From: VXNE01 sp965116625
Lineage (GTDB): Bacteria > Pseudomonadota > Gammaproteobacteria > Pseudomonadales > Azotimanducaceae
Assembly (NCBI GenBank): GCA_965116625.1
Contig: OZ220717.1
Location: 4,464,001 to 4,528,000, forward strand
Direction of reading: 5' to 3'
DNA: 64,000 bases
Both the position numbers and the translations under genes were made by a program. Below the pieces are notes generated by a model, which saw nothing but the letters and a program-made list of their open reading frames with translations, was not told where the DNA came from and ran no database searches. Shown here one piece after another: positions 1 to 9,321 of this stretch. The stretch's first letter is position 1. Each line of letters starts with the position of its first letter.

Positions 1-1479
1 CCCGAGAAGGAGATGTCCGACTGGCTCGGCGTCCTGACAACATATGTGGCCGGGGACGAGGAGTTTTCCGGTCGCGAACATTGGCACCGCACGGCACTCG
101 GCCTGGTCGTTGAAAGGATCGGAGCAAATGCGCCGGTCCTCGGTGAGATCAATGACGCCTTCGCAGGGCAGAACTGGTCACGGGCGGCTTCTCCCAGCAT
201 CCAGCAGGGCATACAGAAGGCCCAGGCTGGCAACTTTGCGGAAGCAGAAAGGGCATTCCGAGAGGCCACCGAGGAAACGCCCGACGAGGCCGCCCTATGG
301 ACAGCACTGGGCTACACATTGTCCGAACTGGGGCGACTGGACGAGGCAATCGCCGCTTTTGAAAGGGCGTCGGAACTGGTGCGTATCGACGACCCGATAG
401 CTCCGCGTATCGTCGGATTCGGCGCCTTGACGGGCGCGGGCGTCGCCTTTCTCAGATCCGATCAGTCCGAGGCCGCTGTCGCCGCTGGAAAGCGAAGCCT
501 CGAGTACATCCGCCAGGACGACGCCCCGGACCACCGTTACATGGCAGCCGAGATGACGCGGAGCTTTGGCAATGACCTCTACGAAAGGAAAGGTCAACGG
601 GAGGAGGCCGTGACCTTCTGGTCGCGCGCATTGGAGTACGCCAATTCCGACGATCCCCAACGGTTGCGCGACACTGCCGCCAAGGCGCTGTTAACCAAGG
701 GCCTCGCGCTGAAAGACCTGGGTCGGAGCGAAGAGGCGCTCTCAACATGGCGCAGCGTGCGCGCATACATACACAAGGCTGATCCAACGGACGTTCGTCA
801 ATTGGCCGTTCTTGCACTCCGCGCCGAAGGCGTCACGCTCATTGAACTGGAACGACTTGACGAATCAATTGCCGCGTTGCGGAATTCATTGGTGTATGTC
901 CGCGTCGATGACCCCGATGAAACCCGTCGCCAGGTGGCGTCGCTAATGGCCACAGCGAGCAGACTGCTCAATCTCTCTGACCGGTTCCGCGAGTCGGAGT
1001 CCGTTTGTCGAGAGGCAACGGAGATCGACCCGACGTGCGCCGATGCATGGCACATCTGGGCCGAAGCAATTCTCTGGCAGGACGACTTGTCTCGCTTGGG
1101 AGAGGCTGACGCCTACGCACGGCGTGCCGTCGCGTTGGCGCCGGAGGACGCGGCTGCTTTGCATACGCTGTCCGATGTTCTGGCAGATCGAGGCAACTGG
1201 ACGGAAGCCGTGCATACCCTGGAACGCGCCGTTCATGCAGATGCCGACTACAAGCGCGAAGAGTGGCCCGGATTGACGGACTCGTTTGTCGGGATGGTCG
1301 CGGCCGGCCATGGGATGCAGGTCAAGCGGATCATGGAGGAAACCGGCCTCGTCGAGGAACTGGAGCCCCTCTGGTTTGCGACAAGACTCGACCTCGGCGA
1401 AGAAATCGATCCGCTGCCCGCGGAGATCACGGACGCCGTAAACGAAATCCGGAAAGAGTTCGACGTGCGGCGACATTGA
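1..1479 (+). CDS. TPR repeat protein, 5'-partial
   Basis: This is a soluble helical-repeat protein with several tetratricopeptide-like units. Clear examples are near residues 65-120 (AEAERAFREA, LDEAIAAFERA) and further copies run along the chain to about residue 430. There is no signal peptide or enzymatic domain. The first ATG is at base 13, but AAGGAG touches it with no spacing, so it is a poor Shine-Dalgarno placement. The frame is open back to base 1 (codons for PEKE), so the gene probably begins before the window. TPR proteins act as scaffolds; the partner cannot be told from this fragment. No co-directional neighbour follows. Confidence 0.8.
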   Translation, partial: PEKEMSDWLGVLTTYVAGDEEFSGREHWHRTALGLVVERIGANAPVLGEINDAFAGQNWSRAASPSIQQGIQKAQAGNFAEAERAFREATEETPDEAALWTALGYTLSELGRLDEAIAAFERASELVRIDDPIAPRIVGFGALTGAGVAFLRSDQSEAAVAAGKRSLEYIRQDDAPDHRYMAAEMTRSFGNDLYERKGQREEAVTFWSRALEYANSDDPQRLRDTAAKALLTKGLALKDLGRSEEALSTWRSVRAYIHKADPTDVRQLAVLALRAEGVTLIELERLDESIAALRNSLVYVRVDDPDETRRQVASLMATASRLLNLSDRFRESESVCREATEIDPTCADAWHIWAEAILWQDDLSRLGEADAYARRAVALAPEDAAALHTLSDVLADRGNWTEAVHTLERAVHADADYKREEWPGLTDSFVGMVAAGHGMQVKRIMEETGLVEELEPLWFATRLDLGEEIDPLPAEITDAVNEIRKEFDVRRH

Positions 1480-1578
1480 CCTTGTCCGCCGCCTTCCGGC
1501 ACTTGAGCTGATTGCTCAAGAGTCTACGTGCGGAGTGAGTCCGGGTTTATCGCGTCCGAGCGACGCGCAGGATCGACG

Positions 1579-1680
1579 TCAGGGAATCAACGTCAGGATG
1601 AAGAAGCCCGCGACGAGTGCGAGGCTCAGAACGCTTTGCCAGTCCAGACGTACGGAAAGGATGTTCATGCGGTCAGACAT
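1579..1680 (-). CDS. possible 33-residue single-helix membrane peptide
   Basis: A short frame starts with ATG at 1680 and encodes MSDRMNILSVRLDWQ followed by a hydrophobic stretch (SVLSLALVAGFFILTLIP) long enough for one membrane helix. It lies 53 bases downstream of, and co-directional with, the YeiH-type exporter, so it could be a small accessory subunit. No good ribosome-binding site is visible, and a short open frame in GC-rich DNA can occur by chance, so this is only suggestive. Confidence 0.3.
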   Translation of the reverse strand: MSDRMNILSVRLDWQSVLSLALVAGFFILTLIP

Positions 1681-1733
1681 TATCGAAGTCGAAACCGCGG
1701 ATGAAGAAACCGTTCACTCTATCGATATTCCCA

Positions 1734-2678
1734 TCACAGGGTCAGCGCGGCGAAGAGCGTGACCGGCAACAGGATCAGCCACAGCGTGACACTGAGCCAG
1801 ATGGCCCGGCCGTTCAGCGACGCGATGGTCGCGCGACGGATCTCCATCCCGATGCAGAAGAGCGCCACGATGAGCAGGAAGTGGCTCAACGCCTTCGTCT
1901 GCGCGACGATCTCGACCGGCGGCTGCAGCAGGCTTCCCGCCAGGGATGCGGCCACGAAAAGGAGCAGGAACGCTGGTATCCGCAGCCTTGCCTCGCTCTG
2001 CCGCAACAGCACTCCCGCCAGCAGCGCGACCGGGATGAGCAGCAGCGTCCTGACCAGCTTGACCGTCGTCGCGACTTCCAGGGCCCGGTCGCCGAAGATC
2101 GCGGCGGCCCCTACCACGGAACTCGTATCGTGGATCGCGAGCGCCACCCAGACGCCGAACTGGTCCTGCGTCATCTGCAGGTAGTGACCAAGCCCGGGCA
2201 ACACCAGGATCGCGATGGCGTTCAGGATGAACACGATCCCGATGCAGATCGCCACCGACGCGGGCCGGGCGCGGATGATGGGCGCAAGCGTCACGATCGC
2301 GGTGCCGCCGCAGATCGCGGTCCCCGTGCTCAGGAGCCGCGACTGGTCCGCATCCACTCTCAACAGCCGACCGATGACGAGCCCGGCGATCAGGGTGCAG
2401 GCGACAAATACGAGGACCAGCCACGAGTAGTCCCGGCTGGTCTGCCAGAGGACCTGGACGTTCAGGGTGAAACCCAGGCACACGATCGCGGCCTTCAGGC
2501 AAAGCTGGCCTGCGCGGTTGACGTACGCCGGCCAATCGGGCTGCAGCGCCAGGCTCACTGCGGCGCCCGCAACGAGCGCCAGGGCCGGATGACCCGCCCA
2601 CAGCGCCGCCGCCAGGGCGATCAGCGCCGGCGCGTATTTCCACGCGCCGGGACTGGAGAGGAAGGACAACTTGTTCAC
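1734..2678 (-). CDS. YeiH/UPF0324-family putative sulfate exporter
   Basis: This is an inner-membrane protein of 314 residues with about nine to ten hydrophobic helices. It carries the family signature GTAICGGTAI near residue 120 and the conserved AIHDTSSVVGA segment near residue 185. The family (UPF0324, PF03601) is annotated as putative sulfate exporters, linked to sulfonate or taurine breakdown in some bacteria; the substrate here is inferred from family only. The start is GTG at 2678, with no strong ribosome-binding site. It is flanked by the crotonase gene upstream on the same strand (86 bases away). Several sulfur-related genes elsewhere in the window (sulfatase, sulfotransferase) make sulfate efflux plausible. 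Confidence 0.85.
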   Translation of the reverse strand: MNKLSFLSSPGAWKYAPALIALAAALWAGHPALALVAGAAVSLALQPDWPAYVNRAGQLCLKAAIVCLGFTLNVQVLWQTSRDYSWLVLVFVACTLIAGLVIGRLLRVDADQSRLLSTGTAICGGTAIVTLAPIIRARPASVAICIGIVFILNAIAILVLPGLGHYLQMTQDQFGVWVALAIHDTSSVVGAAAIFGDRALEVATTVKLVRTLLLIPVALLAGVLLRQSEARLRIPAFLLLFVAASLAGSLLQPPVEIVAQTKALSHFLLIVALFCIGMEIRRATIASLNGRAIWLSVTLWLILLPVTLFAALTL

Positions 2679-2763
2679 GACGTTCGGTCTCGGGATCGAT
2701 GCTGCAGGCGGGATGTCGACTTGGCGCCCGATTCCGTCGCGCTGGCGGGCGACGCGATGCGCG

Positions 2764-3552
2764 CTAACGCCCCTTGAACACGGGTGCGCGTCGCTCCCGG
2801 AAAGCGCGTACCCCTTCCTCGCGGTCCTCGCTTTCGGAGGCGCGATTCTGTCCCCACACCTCGATCATCGCCGAGTCCTTCGGCTCCCGGAGCAGTCCTC
2901 GCAGCACCGCCTGCTTGGTCAGCGCATAGTTCAGCGTGGGTCCCGCCGCCAGCTTCTCCGCGAGCGCCTGCGCGCGCGGCATCAGGTCTTCGGGCGCGCA
3001 TATGTCCATGACGAGGCCGGTGCTCTTCGCTTCGTCGAGCGGGATGTCTTCGGCCAGGTACAACCACATGAGCGCGCGGCTGTAGCCGACGTGCCTCGGC
3101 AACGTCCATGTCACCAGGTCGTCAGGATGAATGGCCCGCTTGTTCCAGATCGGAATGAGGCGCGCGCGATCCGAACAGATGCGGATATCGCACAGGAGCG
3201 CGAGGCCCAGCCCGCCGCCGGCGGCGGCGCCGTGGATCGCGGCGATCGTCGGCTTGGGCATCTCCAGCAGGTCCACACACCACATGAACCTCGGCTCGTG
3301 GGGACGGGACGGCCACTTGCGCTGGTCCGCAGCGCCAAGGTCCGCACCGGAACAAAAGGCACGGCCCGCGCCCGTCAGCACAAGGGCGCGCACGTCGCCG
3401 TCTTCGCGCACATCGGCCAGCATGTTGTAGATGGCTTCCCGCAGTTCGCCGTCGAACGCGTTCAGCCGTTCCGGACGGTTCAGCGTCGCCGTGAGCACGC
3501 CGGTCTCGCTGAGTTCGGCCTGCAGGGCGTCGCAGTATTGGTAGGTCGGCAT
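2764..3552 (-). CDS. enoyl-CoA hydratase/isomerase family (crotonase)
   Basis: This is a cytosolic crotonase-fold protein of 262 residues. The oxyanion-hole segments are visible: GAGRAFCSGADL near residue 60 and AAIHGAAAGGGLGLALLCD near residue 105. The Glu that usually follows GGG in hydratases is Gly here (GGGLG), and the second catalytic Glu region reads HPDDLVTWTLPRHVG. The protein therefore resembles isomerase or other atypical crotonases that use Asp, more than a true hydratase. I place the start at ATG 3552 (MPTYQYCD), downstream of AGGACG. An in-frame upstream start at 3603 would add 17 residues of low similarity. The exact CoA substrate is unknown. Confidence 0.85.
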   Translation of the reverse strand: MPTYQYCDALQAELSETGVLTATLNRPERLNAFDGELREAIYNMLADVREDGDVRALVLTGAGRAFCSGADLGAADQRKWPSRPHEPRFMWCVDLLEMPKPTIAAIHGAAAGGGLGLALLCDIRICSDRARLIPIWNKRAIHPDDLVTWTLPRHVGYSRALMWLYLAEDIPLDEAKSTGLVMDICAPEDLMPRAQALAEKLAAGPTLNYALTKQAVLRGLLREPKDSAMIEVWGQNRASESEDREEGVRAFRERRAPVFKGR

Positions 3553-3683
3553 GTCGGTGTCGTCCTGTACCTGAAGTCCGCACACTAGAGTACCGAACCG
3601 CAAATATCTACGGCGAGGAACGGGTCCTAGCCACCAGATTCAATGTATAGTTGAGACGTCCCGGCGGCTTGGTTTCGATTCCG

Positions 3684-4188
3684 TTGAAGTTCGCTCTCGC
3701 CGCTCTCCTAGCCCTTCTCGCCTGCGATGCGCTCGCGGAATCCGAACTGGCAATCGTCGTCGCCGTCCCAGAGTCGATCGAGAGAACAGACTGGTTCTTT
3801 GACGTGTGCGAAGATGAGCCGTGCCTGGCCCACGGCTACGACATCATTCTGGTCGACCTCAACGTGACTGACGTCTTGCTGGGCCCGATCGCCAAAGCGG
3901 ATGAAGGTGAGGGCTACCAACAGATTCCTGTTTCATTCGCACCGGTACCCCTTGTCCAGGGCCAATCGTCATCTCTTTGTCCTGCGTCAGCTATCTGACG
4001 ATGATGTCGCTCGCTTCGCGGTCGCCGAGGCGGATCCCTTCGTCGCTCGAGAAGCGTGTACCGTGTTTCCCATTGAAGATTACCTGTCGGATGCCCTCTG
4101 GATGTCTATCGAAGTTCCATTCTTCGAAGCCGAAAACTGTTACACGCGGGACCGTATCCGCAAGTTGGTGGACCGTCGAGACAGTTGA
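3684..4188 (+). pseudogene. secreted hypothetical protein, split by a frameshift
   Basis: The first part, from a TTG start at 3684, encodes a clean signal peptide (KFALAALLALLACDALA) followed by a mature domain ending near LLGPIAK. The reading then continues in another frame from about 3898 (MKVRATNRFLF) to the stop at 4188. The two parts read as one protein of about 165 residues, joined by a one-base change near 3895-3903. Either the gene is broken or the assembly carries an error. The fold is not recognised. The Cys pair in the mature N-terminus (VCEDEPC) could form a disulphide after export. Confidence 0.5.
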
Positions 4189-4430
4189 GCCGATACTGAT
4201 TCCCGCGCGTCATGGCCAGCTTGGAAAGGAGCATCCAGGCGTGTGGGTGTTCTGGACGCCTTTTCTCACATCCGAAATGGGGTCTGGCGGCCCGTTGTCC
4301 TGTCTACGTTCGGCAAGGCGCCTCGCATTCTTCTTATCGGTGACCCAATATCTTCTTATAGATGGTCCACACGGCCCCACCAGCGGTATTGTCTGGTCAT
4401 CGGCAGTCGGCACGGGACCCAAGGCGACAC

Positions 4431-4781
4431 ATGGAACTGGACAGTGATCGAGTAGGCGGCGTCCTCGTCGTTTCGGTCGCCGGTCGTGTCGACTGGTCCG
4501 GTGCGCAGGGGTTCAGTCTTTTCCTGGACGATCTGGTGCGGCGCCTCGGAACCGGCCCGATGATCCTGGACACGAAGGATCTGACCTACATCGCCAGTGG
4601 AGGTATCCGCGCCATGCTGATCGCGGCGCGGACGCAAGCCCGCTGTTCGGCGCGTTTTGCGGTCTGCTCGCCGGAAAACAGCTTCCTGCGCTCCCTCCTG
4701 GCGACAACAGGTCTCGCCCGGGCGCTCGAACTCCACGAAACGCGCGAAGAAGCGTTGCGGGCGTTTGGTGCTGACGAGTAG
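4431..4781 (+). CDS. STAS-domain anti-sigma factor antagonist
   Basis: This 116-residue protein consists of one STAS domain of the SpoIIAA/RsbV type: an N-terminal strand pair (GGVLVVSVAGRVDWSGA), then LDTKDLTYIASGGIRAML with the candidate phospho-acceptor Ser56. Such proteins bind anti-sigma kinases in the unphosphorylated state and release a sigma factor. No kinase or sigma factor gene is adjacent, so its partner is elsewhere. I chose ATG 4431; an in-frame start at 4362 adds residues that look like noncoding DNA. The bases from 4189 to 4430 hold no convincing gene. Confidence 0.85.
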   Translation: MELDSDRVGGVLVVSVAGRVDWSGAQGFSLFLDDLVRRLGTGPMILDTKDLTYIASGGIRAMLIAARTQARCSARFAVCSPENSFLRSLLATTGLARALELHETREEALRAFGADE

Positions 4782-5031
4782 CTGAACCGCCCCTTGGAGC
4801 CAGTCAAGCCGGGACACGGCTCGGCAGGCGCAATGCGTCCTATCGGCGACTGAACGACCGCAGCGATGGCACGTGGGCGGACCACTTCGCGCCTGGAGGG
4901 CATTGCCGCGGCGGGTCTTGGGGTTCCGGCCTTGCCACGCGAGCCGATGCTGAAACGGGGACGCCAACGGCGGGGACGTCCGCTCCGGCGACGTATTAGT
5001 CTTGCCGTACGAACAAACCTCGGAGAGCCCC

Positions 5032-5805
5032 ATGCCCTACGCGCAAAACGGCGAGATATCGATCTACTACGACACCTATGGCGAGCCGGACGGACCCGCG
5101 CTGGTCTTTGCCCATGGCGCGGGCGGCAATGCGGCGAGCTGGTGGCAACAGGTGCCCGTGTTCTCGGCGGATCACCATGTAGTCGTGTTCGACCACAGGG
5201 GTTTCGGGCGATCCCGCTGCCCGCCCGAGCAACAGAGCGCGGCGCACTACGAGGCGGATGTCGCCGCGGTGATGGATGCGGCTGGCATCGAGCGGGCGGC
5301 CATCGTCTGCCAGTCGATGGGCGGCTGGACGGGGGTTCGGATGGCGGTCTACCGGACGGATCGGGTGACCGGCGTTCTGCTCGGGAACACCCCGGGCGCC
5401 GTCCGCACGGAGGTTACGGTCGCCAACAGGCGCCAGATAACCGAACGACTGGCCGCAGCCGGGGGATTGATTAACCGGGCATACAGCGCGGAATTCGCCA
5501 GGCGCCATCCCGCCGGCGCGGTGCTATACCGTCAGATCTCCGCATTCAACACCCAGGCACGGCCAAACCTGCGCGACGACGCGGTGTACGTGGAACCCGC
5601 TGCCGTGAAGGACTCGGGCGTTCCGTTCCTGGTCCTCTCGAGCGACCTCGACCCGCTGTTCCCGCCGGCAGTCCTCGAATCCGTCGCCAACGACATCGGC
5701 GCACCGCTCAAGCGGGTCACCGGGGCGGGACACTCCACGTACTTTGAGAAGCCCCAGGAATTCAACGCCATTGCTTCGGAGTTCCTTGCGTCCATCGAAT
5801 GGTGA
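5032..5805 (+). CDS. alpha/beta hydrolase
   Basis: This is a cytosolic alpha/beta-hydrolase-fold protein of 257 residues. The oxyanion motif FAHGAGGN lies near residue 25, the nucleophile elbow is CQSMGGW with Ser95, the acid is in SSDLDPLFPP (Asp205 or Asp207), and the catalytic His234 is in GAGHSTYF. Length and layout match esterases, C-C hydrolases and lactonases; the substrate cannot be told. The start at 5032 follows GGAGAG at a good distance. The gene converges on the LuxR-type regulator, with 57 bases between the stops and no clear terminator. Confidence 0.85.
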   Translation: MPYAQNGEISIYYDTYGEPDGPALVFAHGAGGNAASWWQQVPVFSADHHVVVFDHRGFGRSRCPPEQQSAAHYEADVAAVMDAAGIERAAIVCQSMGGWTGVRMAVYRTDRVTGVLLGNTPGAVRTEVTVANRRQITERLAAAGGLINRAYSAEFARRHPAGAVLYRQISAFNTQARPNLRDDAVYVEPAAVKDSGVPFLVLSSDLDPLFPPAVLESVANDIGAPLKRVTGAGHSTYFEKPQEFNAIASEFLASIEW

Positions 5806-5862
5806 GAAGTGGCCCGGCGGCCCGGTTCGCGAGCGAGCCGCGCGTGCCCCGGGCGGAAGGAC

Positions 5863-8499
5863 TTACAGGATGCCAACAGAACGGGCACGCTCCGTTGCCG
5901 CCCTGCGGCCACGTACGCGGAGCTTGTCGAACAGATGCCGCACGTGGTAGCGCACGCCATCCCGCGTCAGACCGAGCTCCACCGCAATCTGCCGGTCCGT
6001 CCGTGTTTCCAGCCGGCGCAGCACCTCGAACTCGCGGGCGCTCAGCTTTGGTACCGCATCGCTGTCAGCCGTCCGGGCCGCCATCAGCAGGTCCGCCGCC
6101 AGATCTTCGAGGTGCAGATCGGGCTTGGTGTCGAGGAACTGCTCAAGGACTGGAACTGCGGACGAGCGCTCGCGCACCATGGGCCGCGCGTAGTCGGTTT
6201 CGGCAAAGCGCTCCAGGAACGCGGCCAGGTGCCCCAAAGCCAGCTCCGGTCTGCCCGCCGCGTGCTCGTGCGCCATCGCCTGCGCGAGCGCCCGCATCTC
6301 GGTCCGGCGAAGCCCGCGTCGGCCCACGACGTCGAGCAGATCGGCCACGAGCCTGCGGCCGGCTTCGAAGTCGCCCCGAGCCGTGTACAGCCGGAGTCTC
6401 GCGCCAGACATCACTTCCATCTCTCGCCAGCTCTGCCCGGCAAGATCGACACAGCCCTCGAACGACTGCGGAAGCGCCTGTTCCCGCCAGTGCGCCTCTG
6501 CCTCCTCAACGCGTCCCGCCACCGTAAGCGATGCGACGAAGAGTCCTGCGAGATAACGTTCGAGCCGCGGCCGTCCCACGCGCCGCGCCCCGTCCCACGA
6601 CGCTTCCGCGACCTTCAGCGCATAGTCTATTCCTCGAGTCTCACGTGCAATTTCCACCGCCATTTCGGCCGAGGCCGGATCCCCGGATGCGCGAGCCAGG
6701 GGTATCGCCTTCAGGCTGTCCACACGGTTGCGCTCAAAATCGAGCTCCTCGGTCAGCACTATGGCAATCGCGCCCACCCGCGGGTTGATCAGGAACTGCT
6801 CCCTTGAGGCCGTCATACCCTTTCGGTACCACGCGGCAGCCTCCTCCACCCTCCCCCGCGCCATCGCCACCTGGCCGCACTGAAAGTCGGCCACCATCTG
6901 CAGGTAGGGCGACTCGTCGCCAAGACTGAATCGCGCGCGCCGCGCCCTCTCAAGCGCGGGACCAAACTCCGCCTTGAGACTGTGCAGGTAGCACATCGAA
7001 AGCTCCATGTCCCCGCGCACGACCGAATCCACGTCGGGCTCGCGAGCCAACCGCGCGGATGCCTCGAACACGCGCCGCTGCCGCGGCGAGTTGACCGGTT
7101 CGCTGCCGTTGTGAGCGAGGATCGCTTCCACCAGGTTGAGGTCACACTCCAACTGCCGGTCGTTCGCAGCCGCCGCACGGAGTTCGGGCTCCACCTCGGC
7201 AAACTGCCGTCCCCCTTCCTCAACCTCTCCCCTGTACACCTCAGCAACAATCCGCACGAGCAACAGCCTGGGAAACAGGGCGAGTGTCCCGTCATCGAGC
7301 AGCCGGTTCACCGCCAGCAGCCGCTCCGAATTCTCCCGCAACATCAATTGGACGCCGCCCGCCCGGGTCACGATCTCTCCGACCAGCGCCGCATCCTCGG
7401 CCTGGGCCGCGTGACGCGCTGCCGCCAGCGTATCGCCGCGCCGCGCAAGCGCCCTGGCCAGCCGCCGGTGGATCGATCGGTATCGCGCGGGCGTTTCCGT
7501 GCGGCGCCGGTCGACACAGAGCTCGTGCACCAGCGCGTGCAGGCGCCAGACCTTGCGCCCACCCCCGCGCATGGGTTGCAGCAGACCCGCCAGGCCCGGC
7601 AGCGAGTGCAGCCTGGCCATCAGGTCCTTGCCTTCCAGCACTTCGTCGAGGAGTTCGGCGTCCATCCACTCGAGAATCCCCGCGTCGAGTACCAGTGCCT
7701 GCTCTTCATCAGACAGGTCGTACCAGAGGCGCGACTCCAGCCGGTACTCCACCGCATCACCAGTACCTTGCGCGCTCTCGGCACGGCCCCGTTCCCACTT
7801 CTCCCGCTCTACATGCAGCGCCAGGGGCCACCCGGCAGACTCTCTCGCTACCCGTGCCATTTCCCGTCGGGAAAGCTCGCCGCCGAAGAATCGCGCCATC
7901 TCCGTCCCGGAGAACCGCAGTTCCCTGGCCGTAATGACCTTCGCCCGGTCGAAAAGTGGCCAGGCGATATCCATACCGTCCGGAAACTGTCTACAGGTCA
8001 GCACGATATGCAGGTTGGGAATTTCGCCGCGAAACAGTTCGTTGAGAACCGGCAATCCGATCTCGCTCACCCGTTCCACTTCATCCAGCGCGAGTACCCA
8101 CGGGCGCACATCGGCCTCGACCGCGCGCAAAGCGATCGATATCCGACGGTCCGACTCATGCATTCGAGCGGCATCCGGCAACAGGCCGCCGATGTTCAGT
8201 CCAGCCTCGCGGAACGCGAATGCGAGGTACGTGTCGAGCGTCTCCTCGTCATCCCGCTCGTCCAGAACGAGCCACGCAGTCGGTATGCCGGAGACCGCCT
8301 CCGCGCGGCAGCATTCCGCCACCAGGGTCGTCTTGCCGAACCCCGCCGGCGCATGCACGATCGTCAGGGGACGATCGGAAGGAACGCACTGCGCCACGAC
8401 CTCCGGGCGATGCATGTAGCCGATCACGCGATCCGGCACGGTCACACGCCGTCTCGCCAACCACCTCAGGACATCTGCCTGCGTCCCCGTGTCGTTCAT
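5863..8499 (-). CDS. large ATP-dependent LuxR-family regulator (MalT-like, LAL)
   Basis: This 878-residue regulator has the MalT architecture. An N-terminal STAND-type NTPase carries the P-loop HAPAGFGKTTL near residue 55 and a Walker B-like VLALDEVERV. A long helical-repeat sensor region follows. The C-terminal LuxR helix-turn-helix begins at LSAREFEVLRRL and includes DRQIAVELGLTRDGVRYHV. Such proteins bind an inducer in the repeat region and activate transcription as ATP-dependent oligomers. I chose ATG 8499, preceded by GGGAAAGGGA, over an in-frame TTG at 8520. It is isolated from the genes on either side, so its targets are not obvious; the membrane-protein/ThuA/dehydrogenase cluster upstream on the same strand is a candidate. 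Confidence 0.9.
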   Translation of the reverse strand: MNDTGTQADVLRWLARRRVTVPDRVIGYMHRPEVVAQCVPSDRPLTIVHAPAGFGKTTLVAECCRAEAVSGIPTAWLVLDERDDEETLDTYLAFAFREAGLNIGGLLPDAARMHESDRRISIALRAVEADVRPWVLALDEVERVSEIGLPVLNELFRGEIPNLHIVLTCRQFPDGMDIAWPLFDRAKVITARELRFSGTEMARFFGGELSRREMARVARESAGWPLALHVEREKWERGRAESAQGTGDAVEYRLESRLWYDLSDEEQALVLDAGILEWMDAELLDEVLEGKDLMARLHSLPGLAGLLQPMRGGGRKVWRLHALVHELCVDRRRTETPARYRSIHRRLARALARRGDTLAAARHAAQAEDAALVGEIVTRAGGVQLMLRENSERLLAVNRLLDDGTLALFPRLLLVRIVAEVYRGEVEEGGRQFAEVEPELRAAAANDRQLECDLNLVEAILAHNGSEPVNSPRQRRVFEASARLAREPDVDSVVRGDMELSMCYLHSLKAEFGPALERARRARFSLGDESPYLQMVADFQCGQVAMARGRVEEAAAWYRKGMTASREQFLINPRVGAIAIVLTEELDFERNRVDSLKAIPLARASGDPASAEMAVEIARETRGIDYALKVAEASWDGARRVGRPRLERYLAGLFVASLTVAGRVEEAEAHWREQALPQSFEGCVDLAGQSWREMEVMSGARLRLYTARGDFEAGRRLVADLLDVVGRRGLRRTEMRALAQAMAHEHAAGRPELALGHLAAFLERFAETDYARPMVRERSSAVPVLEQFLDTKPDLHLEDLAADLLMAARTADSDAVPKLSAREFEVLRRLETRTDRQIAVELGLTRDGVRYHVRHLFDKLRVRGRRAATERARSVGIL

Positions 8500-8844
8500 T
8501 CCCTTTCCCGGAAGGCGCAAGCGAAGAAAACTGCGACTGCGAGGAAAGGCATGTCAAGTTTTTTTGATGCAATCGCCCGATCCCATAAATGAAACTATCA
8601 GCAAAATGGCAGTCGGCAAAAGTTATGGTCTGGCGTGTCGGCTACGCAACGGCTTGGCTCCAGCGTTCGAGGACGAGGAAAGTGACAGGCGTGCCGACCG
8701 TCCGCCCTACTCCGAGCACTGCTGATTGATTCTGGCTGGTCGGCAATCAGCCATATGAGTCTCTGAAGTGCCGATGCCCCTCAGGCATCCTTGCCGAGAA
8801 GGTCCTCGCGAACCGAGTGATGGGGCCGCAAACGCGTAGCGGAA
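8500..8844. other. intergenic region upstream of the LuxR-type regulator
   Basis: No convincing gene is present. The bases from about 8545 to 8640 are richer in A and T than the surroundings and probably contain the promoter of the regulator. A TTGACA hexamer on the minus strand at 8552-8557 is a possible -35 element, but no good -10 hexamer lies at the right distance. Confidence 0.4.
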
Positions 8845-8886
8845 TTACGAGGCCGACTTGCGCCGCTCAAGCCGCCGCCGCTTCCA

Positions 8887-9273
8887 TTAGTGCGCTGCCT
8901 GGTCCCACTCCTCCTTCTTCCGCTCCCAACGCTCCTTGAACAGATGTGGCGACACGATCTCAAAGACACCCGTAACGAACAACGCGACTCCGATCAACAA
9001 CTCAGGTATGCCCTGAAAGCCAAGCCATCCGCCGACATTGTGGAAAGCCAGGACGATAAACGCGGAACCCACGATTCCGCCCATCGTGCACCTCTCCGTC
9101 AACGCCATCACCTGCTGGCGCAACACTGAGCACGTTATGGTCGCGACCAATATCCCCAGAACGGCACAACCCGGACTCAATACGTCAACACCAGCGGCCG
9201 CAAGAAGCACCGCGAACACGGCAACGACCACCGCAGAGATCAACAGGGACGCGACTATCGGAACACGCAACAT
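8887..9273 (-). CDS. four-helix membrane protein, truncated paralogue
   Basis: This is an inner-membrane protein of 128 residues with about four hydrophobic helices and a charged C-terminus (SPHLFKERWERKKEEW). It is the downstream member of a tandem pair with 9322-9741. Shared features are MLRVP at the start, ERCT-x-x-G-x-I/V-G-S in the middle and SPHLFKER near the end. A TAC-to-TAA change cuts it 13 residues short of the paralogue, but the remaining protein still has all four helices and may function. The family is not recognised. It probably shares a transcript with the paralogue and the ThuA-like gene upstream. Confidence 0.7.
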   Translation of the reverse strand: MLRVPIVASLLISAVVVAVFAVLLAAAGVDVLSPGCAVLGILVATITCSVLRQQVMALTERCTMGGIVGSAFIVLAFHNVGGWLGFQGIPELLIGVALFVTGVFEIVSPHLFKERWERKKEEWDQAAH

Positions 9274-9321
9274 GATCAGGCGTAGTCGGACGGCTTCAGG
9301 CTCTTCCTGTGCGAACCGGAC

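Noticed and set aside
4243..4455. Possible 70-residue gene between the frameshifted secreted protein and the STAS gene
   Set aside because: The translation shows no family character and it overlaps the STAS start; no ribosome-binding site is evident.
8552..8557. TTGACA hexamer upstream of the LuxR-type regulator as a promoter
   Set aside because: No acceptable -10 hexamer is found 16-18 bases away, so it is only mentioned in the intergenic note.
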